From Acidovorax soli (GTDB lineage Bacteria; Pseudomonadota; Gammaproteobacteria; Burkholderiales; Burkholderiaceae_C): 45,712 nucleotides of DNA. The notes below the pieces were generated by a model. It searched no databases. It was not told the DNA's origin and saw nothing but the letters and a program-made list of their open reading frames with translations. Below, piece after piece: positions 26,602 to 39,609 of the stretch; the stretch's first letter is position 1; every line of letters begins with the position of its first letter. A program made the position numbers and the translations under genes. Location of the stretch: contig NZ_FNQJ01000027.1 of assembly GCF_900107605.1 (NCBI RefSeq), positions 1 through 45,712 of the forward strand. Direction: 5' to 3'.

Positions 26602-27390
26602 TCACTGGTCGGGTTCTGGCGGCAGCACACCGCCGCTGTCGTCGTTCCCGTCGGCTTCCTGGGCACCCGAGCGCAGAGCGCGCCTCTGCAGAAACACGTC
26701 CCGCGTGAAACTGTATTTGTCGAGCGCAGCACCTTCCAGCACGGCCCCGGCCCCCAGCAGGCTGGCCCGGGTATCCACCGCACGCAAGGCATACAGAGAA
26801 TTGCGCGCAGCCACCGAATCCCACTGGCCGAGCAGGTTGCCCTGCATGTCCACGGGCAATGCCGCAGTGTCGCGCACCGTGGAGGGTCCCAGCAGCGGCA
26901 GCACCAGATAAGGCCCCGTGGGTACACCCCAGCGCCCCAGCGTGAGACCGAAGTCCTGCCGGTTGCGGTCCACTCCCATCTCCGTGGCGATATCGAGCAG
27001 CCCGCCCAGACCAAACACCGTGTTGACGTTGAAGCGCACCAGGCTGGACATCGCATCTTCGGGGTGCAACTGCAGGACGCTGTTCACAAACGACCAGACA
27101 TCCCCCAGGTTGCCGAAAAAGTTGTTCACCCCCGTGCGCACGGGGGAGGGAACGACATCCTTGTAGGCCGTGGCCACGGGTTTCAGGACCGCTTCGTCCA
27201 CGCTGTCGTTGAACCGGGTCATGCTGCGGTTGTAGGGCTCCAGCGGATCCCGGGGATGGGTGCCCGGCCCGCTGGCACATCCGGCCAGCAGCACAGCCCC
27301 CAGCACCAGGGCGCACCCGCGCAATGTAGCGCGGGCAAACCGGGGCTGTCCATCATGGCGAGCGAAGCCCGCAGTCGTCCACATCATCAT
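26602..27390 (-). CDS. mlaA: Outer-membrane lipoprotein MlaA (VacJ)
   Basis: MlaA removes mislocalised phospholipids from the outer leaflet of the outer membrane. The 262-aa lipoprotein has a lipobox LLAGC (Cys38), then the VacJ signature DPLEPYNRSMTRFNDSVDEAVLKPVATAY and FFGNLGDVWSFVNSVLQ, plus GVPTGPYLVLPLLGPSTVRD. Three consecutive ATGs exist at the start; the first overlaps the mlaD stop by ATGA. Unlike E. coli, mlaA here sits inside the mla operon. Confidence 0.94.
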   Translation of the reverse strand: MMMWTTAGFARHDGQPRFARATLRGCALVLGAVLLAGCASGPGTHPRDPLEPYNRSMTRFNDSVDEAVLKPVATAYKDVVPSPVRTGVNNFFGNLGDVWSFVNSVLQLHPEDAMSSLVRFNVNTVFGLGGLLDIATEMGVDRNRQDFGLTLGRWGVPTGPYLVLPLLGPSTVRDTAALPVDMQGNLLGQWDSVAARNSLYALRAVDTRASLLGAGAVLEGAALDKYSFTRDVFLQRRALRSGAQEADGNDDSGGVLPPEPDQ

Positions 27391-27875
27391 TTTTTGCTAC
27401 CTGCGCCCGACGGCTTGCCGCCCTCTTCCGCCTTGCTGTAAAGAAACTGTCCAATCAGGTTTTCCAGAACCACGGCCGACTGGGTGGCGGTGAGGCTGTC
27501 ACCCGCCACCAGGTTGTTTTCGTCGGCACCTGCCTCGATACCGATGTATTGCTCACCCAGCAGGCCGCTGGTCAGGATCTTCAGGGAACTGTCCTTGGGG
27601 AAAGCATACTGCTTGTCCAGTTCCAGTGTCACACGCGCCTGGAAGGTCTTGTCGTCAAACGTGATCGACTCCACACGCCCGACCACCACGCCGGCACTGC
27701 GCACCGCCGCCTTGGGCTTGAGGCCGCCAATGTTGTCGAAACGCGCGGTCACGCGGTAGCCGGTCTGAAAGTTCAGGTGCAGCAGATTGGCCGACTGCAG
27801 CGCCAGAAACACCAGCGCGGCCGCCCCCAGCATCACAAACAGGCCTACCCAGAGATCGTTTTTGGATTGTTGCAT
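27387..27875 (-). CDS. mlaD: MCE-domain substrate-binding protein MlaD
   Basis: A 162-aa inner-membrane protein with one N-terminal transmembrane helix (VGLFVMLGAAALVFLALQSA) and a periplasmic MCE domain (residues ~38-115, YRVTARFDNIGGLKPKAAVRSAGVVVGRVESI, and LLGEQYIGIEAG). MlaD forms the hexameric lipid-conducting ring of MlaFEDB. The C-terminal ~30 residues are low-complexity and charged. Confidence 0.94.
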   Translation of the reverse strand: MQQSKNDLWVGLFVMLGAAALVFLALQSANLLHLNFQTGYRVTARFDNIGGLKPKAAVRSAGVVVGRVESITFDDKTFQARVTLELDKQYAFPKDSSLKILTSGLLGEQYIGIEAGADENNLVAGDSLTATQSAVVLENLIGQFLYSKAEEGGKPSGAGSKK

Positions 27876-27908
27876 CGTGCTTTCCTTGTCACGCCGGCTG
27901 CGCCCGCG

Positions 27909-28691
27909 TCAGATACTGAACATCATGGCCGTGAGGAGGAAGTCCAGCGCCAGCACCGCCAGCGAGGCCATCACCACGGTGCGCGTAGTGGCGCGCGAAA
28001 CCCCTTCCGGCGTCGGCTTGGCCGTGTAGCCCTGCAGCAGCGCCACGAAGGTCACGGTAAAACCAAACACCAGGCTCTTGATGACGCTGTTGCCCAGGTC
28101 ACTGAAAACATCCACGCCGCCCTGCATCTGGCTCCAGAATGCCCCGCCGTCCAGGCCGATCATGGGCACGGCCACGACCCAGCCGCCCACCACGCCTACG
28201 GCATTGAACACCAGCGACAGCAGGGGCATGGCGATGACACCCGCCCAGAAACGGGGCACCAGGATGCGGCGCACGGGGTCCACGGCCATCATTTCCATGG
28301 CGCTCAATTGCTCACCCGCGCGCATCAGGCCGATCTCGGCCGTGAGCGAGGTGCCAGCGCGCCCGGCAAACAGCAAGGCGGTGATGACCGGCCCCAGCTC
28401 GCGCAGCAGGCTCAGCGCCACCAGCTGGCCCAGCGCCTCGGTCGAACCAAAATCCTGCAGCGTGTAATAGCCCTGCAGCGCCATCACAAAGCCCACGAAC
28501 AGGCCGGACACCGCAATGATGGCCAGCGAATAATTGCCCAGGAAATGCACCTGGTCGCGCACCAGTCCAGGGCGCTGCACGGCCGCCGGAACCTGGCGTA
28601 TCAGCTGCCAGAACAGGCGCGCCGCCTGCCCCGCATCCGCCAGCTGGCTGCGCACGGCCAGGCCCACATCGGAAGGACGCCACCAACTCAT
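27909..28691 (-). CDS. mlaE: MlaE-family ABC transporter permease
   Basis: A 260-aa MlaE permease with the interfacial helix and about five membrane segments. Conserved stretches include REVGPVIT-like LLRELGPVITALLFAGRAGTSLTAEIG, and EQLSAMEMMAVDPVRRILVPRFWAG. It overlaps mlaF by 4 bp and precedes mlaD. Confidence 0.94.
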   Translation of the reverse strand: MSWWRPSDVGLAVRSQLADAGQAARLFWQLIRQVPAAVQRPGLVRDQVHFLGNYSLAIIAVSGLFVGFVMALQGYYTLQDFGSTEALGQLVALSLLRELGPVITALLFAGRAGTSLTAEIGLMRAGEQLSAMEMMAVDPVRRILVPRFWAGVIAMPLLSLVFNAVGVVGGWVVAVPMIGLDGGAFWSQMQGGVDVFSDLGNSVIKSLVFGFTVTFVALLQGYTAKPTPEGVSRATTRTVVMASLAVLALDFLLTAMMFSI

Positions 28692-29521
28692 GCCGACCTC
28701 CCTTGCACCGGACCAAAGTCGCTCGCCACCGTGGGCCCCGGGTAATGGAAGGGCACCGGGCCCGTGGGCAGCGCGTTGACAAACTGGTGCACCAGCGGAT
28801 CGGTGCTGGCGCGCACTTCATCGGGGGTGCCCTGGGCCGCCACCACGCCGGCGCCCAGGATGACCACATGGTCGGCCAGGGCAAAGGTGGCTTCGAGGTC
28901 GTGCGACACGAGGATGGTGGTGAGCCCCATGGCATCATTGAGCTGCCGGATGAGTTGCGCGGCCGTGCCCAGCGAAATGGGGTCGAGCCCGGCAAAGGGC
29001 TCGTCGTACATGACCAGCTCGGGGTCCAGCGCAATCGCCCGGGCCAGGGCCACGCGCCGCGCCATGCCGCCCGAGATCTGGCTGGGCATCAGGTCGCGCG
29101 CACCGCGCAGGCCCACGGCATGGAGCTTCATGAGCACGATGTCGCGCACCAGCGCATCCGACAGATCGGTGTGCTCACGCAGCGGAAACGCCACGTTGTC
29201 GAACACATTCAGATCGGTGAACAGGGCGCCAAACTGAAACAGCATGCCCATGCGCCGGCGCGCCGCATACAGGCCCGCCGCATCCATGCGCCCCACATCC
29301 TGCTGATCGAACAGCACTTCGCCCCGCTGCGCCCGGTACTGGCCGCCGATGAGGCGCAGCACCGTCGTCTTGCCGCCCCCCGACGCACCCATGAGCGCCG
29401 TGACCTTGCCACGCGGAATCTTCAACGACAGGTCGCGCAGGATCACGCGCTCGCCGTACCCGAAGGTGACGTTGCGCAGTTCCGCCAGCGCGCTGGCAGC
29501 CGATGAATCGTTGGATGGCAT
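28688..29521 (-). CDS. mlaF: MlaF-family ABC transporter ATP-binding protein
   Basis: A 277-aa ATPase of the retrograde phospholipid transporter: Walker A GASGGGKTTVLR, signature ISGGMARRVALARAIALDP, Walker B LVMYDEPFAGLDP, and His switch LVSHDLEATF. The ATG at 29521 (MPSNDSSAAS) is used; four residues upstream are possible. It is the first gene of the long mla-murA-his-tat run. A TATGAT -10-like hexamer lies about 50 bp upstream (29569-29574) but with no clear -35. Confidence 0.94.
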   Translation of the reverse strand: MPSNDSSAASALAELRNVTFGYGERVILRDLSLKIPRGKVTALMGASGGGKTTVLRLIGGQYRAQRGEVLFDQQDVGRMDAAGLYAARRRMGMLFQFGALFTDLNVFDNVAFPLREHTDLSDALVRDIVLMKLHAVGLRGARDLMPSQISGGMARRVALARAIALDPELVMYDEPFAGLDPISLGTAAQLIRQLNDAMGLTTILVSHDLEATFALADHVVILGAGVVAAQGTPDEVRASTDPLVHQFVNALPTGPVPFHYPGPTVASDFGPVQGRSA

Positions 29522-29817
29522 GGTGCAGAACAAAAAACGCCGTCGAGGGCCGGGACCCTGACAGCAGGACCCGCATCATAGGGGAAACCCCTCGGTACTG
29601 CCCAGCCGATCGTTAAAACCTGTGGCATGCAAGTGACGCTTGCCTATGCTTGACGGTTATAAAAAATTCGTTGCACGCGCGCCCACCGTGGCCCACCTTG
29701 CGGTGCCTGGCGCGTGCTGTAGCGGGACAGGCCGGAGCAGAAAAACGAGCAAAAACCATAAAAACCATAGCTACTACCGCTTGCCAGGCAAGGAAAAATT
29801 CCCATTCCATCCCATAG
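29522..29817. other. mlaF upstream / ABC-transporter downstream region
   Basis: No gene is evident. On the minus strand a possible -10 TATGAT and an AGGGG-AAA-CCCCT palindrome (29579-29591) lie upstream of mlaF. At 29766-29792 there is a decayed half (ATAGCTACTACCGCTTGCCAGG…) of the dispersed hairpin repeat, followed on the minus strand by T-rich TTTTTATGGTTTTT, which could help end the upstream transporter transcript. Confidence 0.45.
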
Positions 29818-30600
29818 TCACAGCATGTGCTGCAAAAACGCCCGCGCCCGCTCATGCCCTGGATCGGCAAAGAACTCCCCCGCCGCACGCGCTGCCACCA
29901 GCTCGCCCTGGTCCATGAAAGCCACCGTGTGGGCCACCTCGCGTGCAAAACCCATCTCGTGGGTGACCACCAGCATGGTCATGTGCTCCTCGGCCAGTTC
30001 GCGCATGGTGCGCAGCACCTCGCCGGTGAGCTCGGGGTCGAGCGCGGAGGTGGGTTCGTCGAACAGCATGATGTCGGGCTGCATGCACAGCGCGCGCGCA
30101 ATGGCCACGCGCTGCTTTTGCCCGCCCGACAGGCGCGCGGGGTAGTTGTCGCGCTTCGGGGACAGGCCCACCTTGGCCAGCAGCGCCTCGGCGCGGGCTA
30201 CTGCAGCGTCGCGCGCCAGGCCCTGCACCACCATCGGCGCCTCGATGAGGTTCTCCAGCACCGTGAGGTGCGGGAACAGGTTGAAGTGCTGGAACACCAT
30301 GCCGGTCTTGGCGCAGATGCGGCGCAGTTCGGCGTCGGGCACATAGGTACAGCGGCCCTGGGCATCGGTGGTGGCGAGCGCCTCGCCTTCGATGGCGACA
30401 TGGCCGCTGTCGATGGTTTCAAGGTGATTCAGGCAGCGCAAAAAGGTGCTCTTGCCCGAGCCCGAGGGGCCGATGATGGCCACCACCTCGCCGGGCGCTA
30501 CCCGCAGCGACACGCCGCGCAGCACCTCGTTGTGGCCAAAGCGCTTGCGCACGTCGCGCGCCTCGATCATGGGCGCGGCGTCACTGGTCGTACTTGGCAT
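29818..30600 (-). CDS. Polar amino-acid ABC transporter ATP-binding protein
   Basis: A 260-aa ATPase of the GlnQ/HisP class: Walker A GPSGSGKSTFLR, signature LSGGQKQRVAIARALCMQP, Walker B IMLFDEPTSALDPE, His switch VVTHEMGF. GGAG at the right distance supports the ATG at 30600, which overlaps the permease stop by 20 bp; an internal ATG (30570) is less likely. Substrate not determinable from the ATPase. Confidence 0.94.
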   Translation of the reverse strand: MPSTTSDAAPMIEARDVRKRFGHNEVLRGVSLRVAPGEVVAIIGPSGSGKSTFLRCLNHLETIDSGHVAIEGEALATTDAQGRCTYVPDAELRRICAKTGMVFQHFNLFPHLTVLENLIEAPMVVQGLARDAAVARAEALLAKVGLSPKRDNYPARLSGGQKQRVAIARALCMQPDIMLFDEPTSALDPELTGEVLRTMRELAEEHMTMLVVTHEMGFAREVAHTVAFMDQGELVAARAAGEFFADPGHERARAFLQHML

Positions 30601-31234
30601 AGCGTTTCTCCAGGCGCTGGAAACCCCAGGTAAGCAACAGGGTCATGAGCAGGTAAAAGGCCGCGGCCACGATGAAGGGCGTGGTGGTGAAGTCGCGCTG
30701 CACGATGCCGCGCGCGGCACGCAGCAGGTCGTTCAGGGCCAGCACGTAGATGAGGGACGTGTCCTTGACCAGGGTGATAGTCTCGTTGCTCATGGGCGGC
30801 AGAATGCTGCGCACCATCTGCGGCAGCACGATGCGGCGCATGGTCTGGCCGTAGTTCATGCCCAGCACCTTGCCGGCCTCGTACTGGCCCCGGTCCACCG
30901 ACTGGATACCCGCACGGAAGATTTCGGCGAAGTAGGCTGCGTAGTTCAGCGCAAAAGCCGCCACGGCAGCCGGAAAGTCGGGCAGGCGCACCCCGATCAC
31001 CGGCACGAAGGGCAGCGCAAAGTAGATGAACAGCATCTGCAGCATGAGCGGCGTGCCCCGCATGAGCCAGATGTAGCCATTCACCGCCGCCGACAACGGC
31101 TTGACATGCGACACCCGCGCCAGCGCCAGCAACAGCCCCAGCGGCACGGCCAGCGCCAGCGTGATCGCAAACAGTTTCAGGGTGACTGTGGCGCCCTGCG
31201 CCAGCGGCCCCAGGAGGGAGAGAACGTAGTCCAT
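30581..31234 (-). CDS. Polar amino-acid ABC transporter permease
   Basis: A 217-aa HisM/GlnP-type permease with about five membrane helices and the cytoplasmic EAA-like loop YEAGKVLGMNYGQTMRRIVLPQ. The ATG at 31234 (MDYVLSLLGPL) fits the family; more upstream frame is non-homologous. The gene is separated from the solute-binding-protein gene by a terminator-like hairpin, so this single permease probably forms a homodimer. Confidence 0.93.
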   Translation of the reverse strand: MDYVLSLLGPLAQGATVTLKLFAITLALAVPLGLLLALARVSHVKPLSAAVNGYIWLMRGTPLMLQMLFIYFALPFVPVIGVRLPDFPAAVAAFALNYAAYFAEIFRAGIQSVDRGQYEAGKVLGMNYGQTMRRIVLPQMVRSILPPMSNETITLVKDTSLIYVLALNDLLRAARGIVQRDFTTTPFIVAAAFYLLMTLLLTWGFQRLEKRYAKYDQ

Positions 31235-31259
31235 GCAATGACTTCCAGTCGCGTGAACG

Positions 31260-31296
31260 AAAAACACCGGCAGGCCGATGAAGGGCGCTGCCGGTG
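31260..31296 (-). terminator. Terminator/attenuator between solute-binding-protein and permease genes
   Basis: On the minus strand CACCGGCAG (31288-31296) and CTGCCGGTG (31265-31273) form a perfect 9-bp stem with a 14-nt loop, followed by TTTTT. Partial termination here would give more binding protein than membrane subunits. Confidence 0.68.
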
Positions 31297-31323
31297 CGGG
31301 CCACGGGCCTGATGGCGGGGAGC

Positions 31324-32118
31324 TTACTTGATGATGTTCTTGCCGAACCACTGTTCGGCAATTTTCGCTGCAGCACCATCCTGCTTCATGTCGGTCAGGG
31401 CCTTGTCGAGCTTGCCGTGCAGCTCGGTGTCGTCCTTGCGCAGGCCCACGCCATATTCCTCGGTGCCGAAGTTGTCATCCAGCACGGCGTAGTCGCCCGG
31501 CTTCTTGGCCACGTAGTAGCGGCCCACCACCTCATCGACCACCACGGCTTGCAGGCGGCCGGTGCTCAGGTCCATCAGGGCGGTCACGTTGTCGCCGAAG
31601 GTCTTGAACTCCTTGAAGGACCGGAAGACGGCGTCTTCCTTCTTGATCGCATCGACGGCGCTGGAGCCTTCCTGCGCGCCCACCACCTTGCCCGCCAGAT
31701 CGGCCTTGGACTTGATGGCGGAGTTGGCAGGCACCACGATGATCTGGTGGTTTTCCATGTAGGGCGCGGTGAACGCAATGTTCTGCTTGCGCTCTTCGGT
31801 GATGGTCAGGCCGTTCCACAGCGCGTCCACGCGCTTGCCCGACAGCTCGGCTTCCTTGGCGCTCCAGTCGATGGGCTTGAATTCGACTTCCAGGCCCAGG
31901 CGCTTGGCGGCCTCCCTGGCCATGTCGATGTCAAAACCGACCAGTTCGTTCTTCTCGTTGCGAAAACCCATGGGCGGGAAGTTGTCGTCCAGGCCGACGA
32001 CGATCTTGGTGACAGCGGCTGGCGCCGGTGCGGCGGCGGGCGCGGCAGACTCCTGCTTGGAGCATCCCGCCAGTACGGCGCCCAGGGTCAGCAAAGCAAC
32101 AGCAGCAATTTTCTTCAT
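31324..32118 (-). CDS. Polar amino-acid ABC transporter solute-binding lipoprotein
   Basis: A 264-aa SBP_bac_3 family protein with a lipoprotein signal ending LAGC (Cys19), an Ala/Pro linker, then VGLDDNFPPMGFRNEKNELVGFDIDMAREAAKRLG (ligand-site segment) and WNGLTITEERKQNIAFTAPYMEN. It delivers a polar amino acid, possibly glutamate/glutamine-type or cystine-type; I cannot decide. The ATG at 32118 begins a clear signal peptide. It is the first gene of the transporter operon. Confidence 0.93.
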   Translation of the reverse strand: MKKIAAVALLTLGAVLAGCSKQESAAPAAAPAPAAVTKIVVGLDDNFPPMGFRNEKNELVGFDIDMAREAAKRLGLEVEFKPIDWSAKEAELSGKRVDALWNGLTITEERKQNIAFTAPYMENHQIIVVPANSAIKSKADLAGKVVGAQEGSSAVDAIKKEDAVFRSFKEFKTFGDNVTALMDLSTGRLQAVVVDEVVGRYYVAKKPGDYAVLDDNFGTEEYGVGLRKDDTELHGKLDKALTDMKQDGAAAKIAEQWFGKNIIK

Positions 32119-32170
32119 GGTGTGACGATTTTCAAAAAGAACAGACAGGACGGCAACGCCGGAGGGGGCA

Positions 32171-32188
32171 TGCACCACCACTGGTGCA
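32171..32188. promoter_or_regulatory. Inverted repeat TGCACCA-N4-TGGTGCA (possible operator)
   Basis: A perfect 7-bp inverted repeat lies about 55 bp upstream of the solute-binding-protein gene. It resembles the NtrC-binding consensus (TGCAC-N5-GTGCA half-sites with N3 between 7-mers) but with one extra spacer base, and I see no matching sigma54 -24/-12 site. Another regulator is possible. Confidence 0.35.
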
Positions 32189-32305
32189 GTGTTTCACGCC
32201 CCGGGAAAACCCTGCATTCTCCCATCGATGCGGCCTGCCGGCACCCTGGCCACCATGCGCCACCCTGGGGATAACGAGCGAAGCATGGCACCAGCGCGCA
32301 CTGGA

Positions 32306-32335
32306 CAAGCGCCTCAAGCTATTAAAATTGTAGCA
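32306..32335. repeat. Half copy of the dispersed hairpin repeat
   Basis: AAGCGCCTCAAGCTATTAAAATTGTAGC matches the right arm and tail of the copy at 6566-6592 (AAGCGCCAGAAGCTATCAATTAAATAGC) with few changes. The left arm is missing. Confidence 0.5.
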
Positions 32336-32370
32336 ATACAAACACCAACGGCGCCCGCGGGCGCCGTTGG
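32336..32370 (-). terminator. Intrinsic terminator of gltBD
   Basis: A perfect 26-bp palindrome CCAACGGCGCCCG/CGGGCGCCGTTGG at 32345-32370 lies 22 bp after the gltD stop. On the minus strand it is followed by TGTTTGT, a weak T-tract. No T-tract follows on the plus strand. Confidence 0.65.
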
Positions 32371-32392
32371 AAAGGCCGGTGCGGTTGCCCGC

Positions 32393-33871
32393 TCAGCGCG
32401 GCAGGTCGGAGTAGCCCATCAGGAACTCGTCCACCGCACGCGCCGCCTGGCGGCCTTCGCGGATCGCCCAGACCACCAGGCTCTGCCCGCGGCGGATATC
32501 GCCGGCGGCGAACACCTTGGGCACATTGGTGGCGTAGCCGCCGTCGAACTCCGTGGTGGCGCGGGCGTTGCCGCGCGCATCCTTGTCCACGCCAAAGGCA
32601 TCGAGCACGGGCGCCACCGGGCTCACAAAACCCATGGCCAGCAGCACCAGGTCGGCCTGGTAGTGCTTTTCGGTACCTGCGATCTCGACCAGCTTGCCGT
32701 CCTTGAACTCGACCTGCACGGTGGTCAGGCCCTTGACCTTGCCCTTTTCACCCGTGAACTCCTTGGTGGAGATGGCGAACTCGCGCACGCAGCCCTCTTC
32801 GTGGCTAGAGCTGGTGCGCAGCTTGAGCGGCCAGTAGGGCCAGGTCAGAGGGCGGTTTTCCACCTCGGGGGGCTGGGGCATCACCTCAAACTGGGTCACG
32901 CTGGCCGCTCCGTGGCGGTTGCTGGTACCCACGCAGTCGCTGCCTGTATCGCCGCCACCGATCACGATGACATGCTTGCCCGTGGCCAGGATCTGGCCCT
33001 TGAGCTTGTCGCCCGCGTTGATTTTGTTCTGCTGGGGCAGGAACTCCATGGCAAAGTGGATGCCATCGAGCTCGCGACCCGGCACGGGCAAGTCGCGCGA
33101 CTGCTCGGCGCCCCCCGTCAGCAGCACAGCATCGAACTCCTTGTTCAGCTGCTCGGGCGTGACGGTTTCCTTGGCCCAGTTGGTGACCTTGGAGTCCTTG
33201 CCCAGGCCGTCCTTGGCGGCGCCCACGAACACGCTGGTGCGGATGACCACACCTTCGGCTTCGAGCTGCTTGACGCGGCGGTCGATGTGCGACTTCTCCA
33301 TCTTGAAGTCGGGGATGCCATAGCGCAGCAGGCCGCCCACACGGTCGTTCTTCTCGAACAGCGTGACGCTGTGGCCTGCGCGGGCCAGTTGCTGGGCAGC
33401 GGCCAAGCCTGCGGGGCCGGAACCCACCACCGCCACCTTCTTGCCCGTCTGGTGCTTGGCAGGGCGCGGTTGCACCCAGCCTTCGGCCCAGGCGCGGTCG
33501 ATGATCGCGTGCTCGATGGACTTGATGCCCACGGCGTCGTCGTTCACGTTGAGCACGCAGGCGGCCTCGCAGGGCGCGGGGCAGATGCGGCCGGTGAACT
33601 CGGGGAAGTTGTTGGTGCTGTGCAGCACCTCGATCGCGCTCTTCCAGTCCGCGTGGTACACGAGGTCATTGAAGTCCGGAATGATGTTGTTCACCGGGCA
33701 GCCGTTGTTGCAGAACGGCGTGCCGCAGTCCATGCAGCGCGCACCCTGCAGCTTGGCCTGGCTCTCGTCGAGGCCGATGACGAATTCCTTGTAGTGCTTC
33801 AGGCGCTCGGGCACGGGCTTGTAGCCCTCTTCGATGCGCTCGTATTCCATGAAGCCGGTGGTCTTTCCCAT
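32393..33871 (-). CDS. gltD: Glutamate synthase (NADPH) small subunit
   Basis: GltD carries FAD and passes electrons from NADPH to GltB. The 492-aa protein has an N-terminal [4Fe-4S] cysteine region ([32 protein letters not shown]), the FAD-binding [18 protein letters not shown], the NADPH-binding [18 protein letters not shown], and a C-terminal [20 protein letters not shown]. It follows gltB by about 50 bp. Confidence 0.97.
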   Translation of the reverse strand: MGKTTGFMEYERIEEGYKPVPERLKHYKEFVIGLDESQAKLQGARCMDCGTPFCNNGCPVNNIIPDFNDLVYHADWKSAIEVLHSTNNFPEFTGRICPAPCEAACVLNVNDDAVGIKSIEHAIIDRAWAEGWVQPRPAKHQTGKKVAVVGSGPAGLAAAQQLARAGHSVTLFEKNDRVGGLLRYGIPDFKMEKSHIDRRVKQLEAEGVVIRTSVFVGAAKDGLGKDSKVTNWAKETVTPEQLNKEFDAVLLTGGAEQSRDLPVPGRELDGIHFAMEFLPQQNKINAGDKLKGQILATGKHVIVIGGGDTGSDCVGTSNRHGAASVTQFEVMPQPPEVENRPLTWPYWPLKLRTSSSHEEGCVREFAISTKEFTGEKGKVKGLTTVQVEFKDGKLVEIAGTEKHYQADLVLLAMGFVSPVAPVLDAFGVDKDARGNARATTEFDGGYATNVPKVFAAGDIRRGQSLVVWAIREGRQAARAVDEFLMGYSDLPR

Positions 33872-33922
33872 GATGTCGGTGTCCTTGTCTATGAATGGTG
33901 TGCAAAGGGTTGCAATGCCGCC

Positions 33923-38656
<4,734 letters not shown>

Positions 38657-38689
38657 GGCGCACTCCTCAAGTTTTTCGCAGGGACCGCA

Positions 38690-38719
38690 AGATTAGTGCA
38701 TTGCAACATATTCAGGCAA
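38690..38719 (-). promoter_or_regulatory. Weak candidate promoter of gltBD
   Basis: TTGCCT (38714-38719) and TAATCT (38690-38695) with 18 bp spacing on the minus strand, 34 bp upstream of the gltB start and only about 12 bp from the RAYT element end. Both hexamers are weak matches. Confidence 0.28.
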
Positions 38720-38794
38720 GCACAATATTTGGGGTCAGACTCCAATTAAACCCAACGGAAATGGAAACAAATTAAATAAGGGACACATTCAATT

Positions 38795-38831
38795 TGATAG
38801 CGTTTTACACTGATGCATCAAGCACTGGAGA
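38795..38831. repeat. Degenerate hairpin-repeat copy inside the RAYT element
   Basis: GATAGCGTTTTACACTGATGCATCAAGCACTGGAG keeps pieces of the dispersed repeat (GATAGCG, TGCATCAAGC-CTGGAG) just after the transposase stop. Weak; may be chance. Confidence 0.35.
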
Positions 38832-38832
38832 C

Positions 38833-39537
38833 TTAATTGGCTGGTAACTTTCCGGCCAGTTTGGGCCGCCCTGGCCTGGTTTTCGTAACTCTGCGGAGAG
38901 ATTTTTTTTGCAGCTCCACCACGAAATCTGCATCGCCCAGCGCCCATCCACGCAGCGCCGCATCGGTCAGCGCCGCCTGCTCGCCGCTGCCAACCCCCGC
39001 CTGCACCAGCGCGGCGTAAGCTGCCTCGCGTGCAAACGGCGTGTTGCCCAGCGCCCAGTACAAGGCATGCGGCGTGACCAGTTTGTCGATGCGTTGCCCC
39101 AGGCAATGGGCATGGCTGGACCAGGGCCAGGCGCCCGGCTGCGCCACCATGCCGGCGCGCACCGGGTTCAGGTCGATATAGACCATGCAGGCCAGCAGAT
39201 AGCGCTCGCTCTCGATCAGGGTGGAGCGGTAGCGTCCCTCCCACAGCGTGCCGCTGCGGCCATGGCGCTGATTGAAATAGCGCACATAACTGCGCCCCAC
39301 GGCCTGCATCATCAGCGGCAGCGCCTCGGCCGTGGCCGGCGTGGCCAGCAGGTGAAAGTGGTTGTCCATCAGCACATAGGCGTGAATGGCCACGGCAAAC
39401 TTCTGCGCGTTCTCGGCCAGCAGCGCCAGCATGGTCTCGAAGTCCTGCCGGTCCACAAAAATCACCTGGCGGTTGTTGCCGCGCTGGATGATGTGGTGCG
39501 GATAGCCCGCAAGCGTGAGACGGGGCAAACGGGCCAT
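38833..39537 (-). CDS. REP-associated tyrosine transposase (RAYT, Y1_Tnp)
   Basis: A 234-aa single-strand DNA nuclease of the TnpA_REP/RAYT class. Hallmarks: PRLTLAGYPHHIIQRGNNRQVIF at the N-terminus, the HUH-type metal motif in MDNHFHLLATP (His-x-His) and the nucleophile-Tyr region around RSYVRYFNQRHGRSGTLWEGRYRS. YIDLNPVRAGMV is the RAYT signature. The ATG at 39537 (MARLPRLTLAGYPHH) is the family start. The gene is intact and looks recently inserted. Confidence 0.93.
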   Translation of the reverse strand: MARLPRLTLAGYPHHIIQRGNNRQVIFVDRQDFETMLALLAENAQKFAVAIHAYVLMDNHFHLLATPATAEALPLMMQAVGRSYVRYFNQRHGRSGTLWEGRYRSTLIESERYLLACMVYIDLNPVRAGMVAQPGAWPWSSHAHCLGQRIDKLVTPHALYWALGNTPFAREAAYAALVQAGVGSGEQAALTDAALRGWALGDADFVVELQKKSLRRVTKTRPGRPKLAGKLPAN

Positions 39538-39609
39538 GGCGGGCTCCTGACAATGACGGAGCCGGAATCTTAATGGGAGTCTGACCCCCATTAAAGAGGG
39601 GTGCTCGGA

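Larger units (their letters stand above)
38731..39588 (-). mobile_element. RAYT element with inverted GGGGTCAGACTCC ends
   Basis: GGGGTCAGACTCCAATTAA (38731-38749) and, reversed, GGGGTCAGACTCCCATTAA (39570-39588) flank a transposase gene as 19-bp inverted repeats with one mismatch. GGGGTCAGAC-type tails next to Y1-transposase genes are common in betaproteobacteria. The element lies in the gap between gltB and the methyltransferase gene. Confidence 0.8.

Noticed and set aside
32119..32340. Sigma54 promoter for the amino-acid transporter
   Set aside because: No GG-N10-GC pair with reasonable flanks was found; the best candidates are off by one base.
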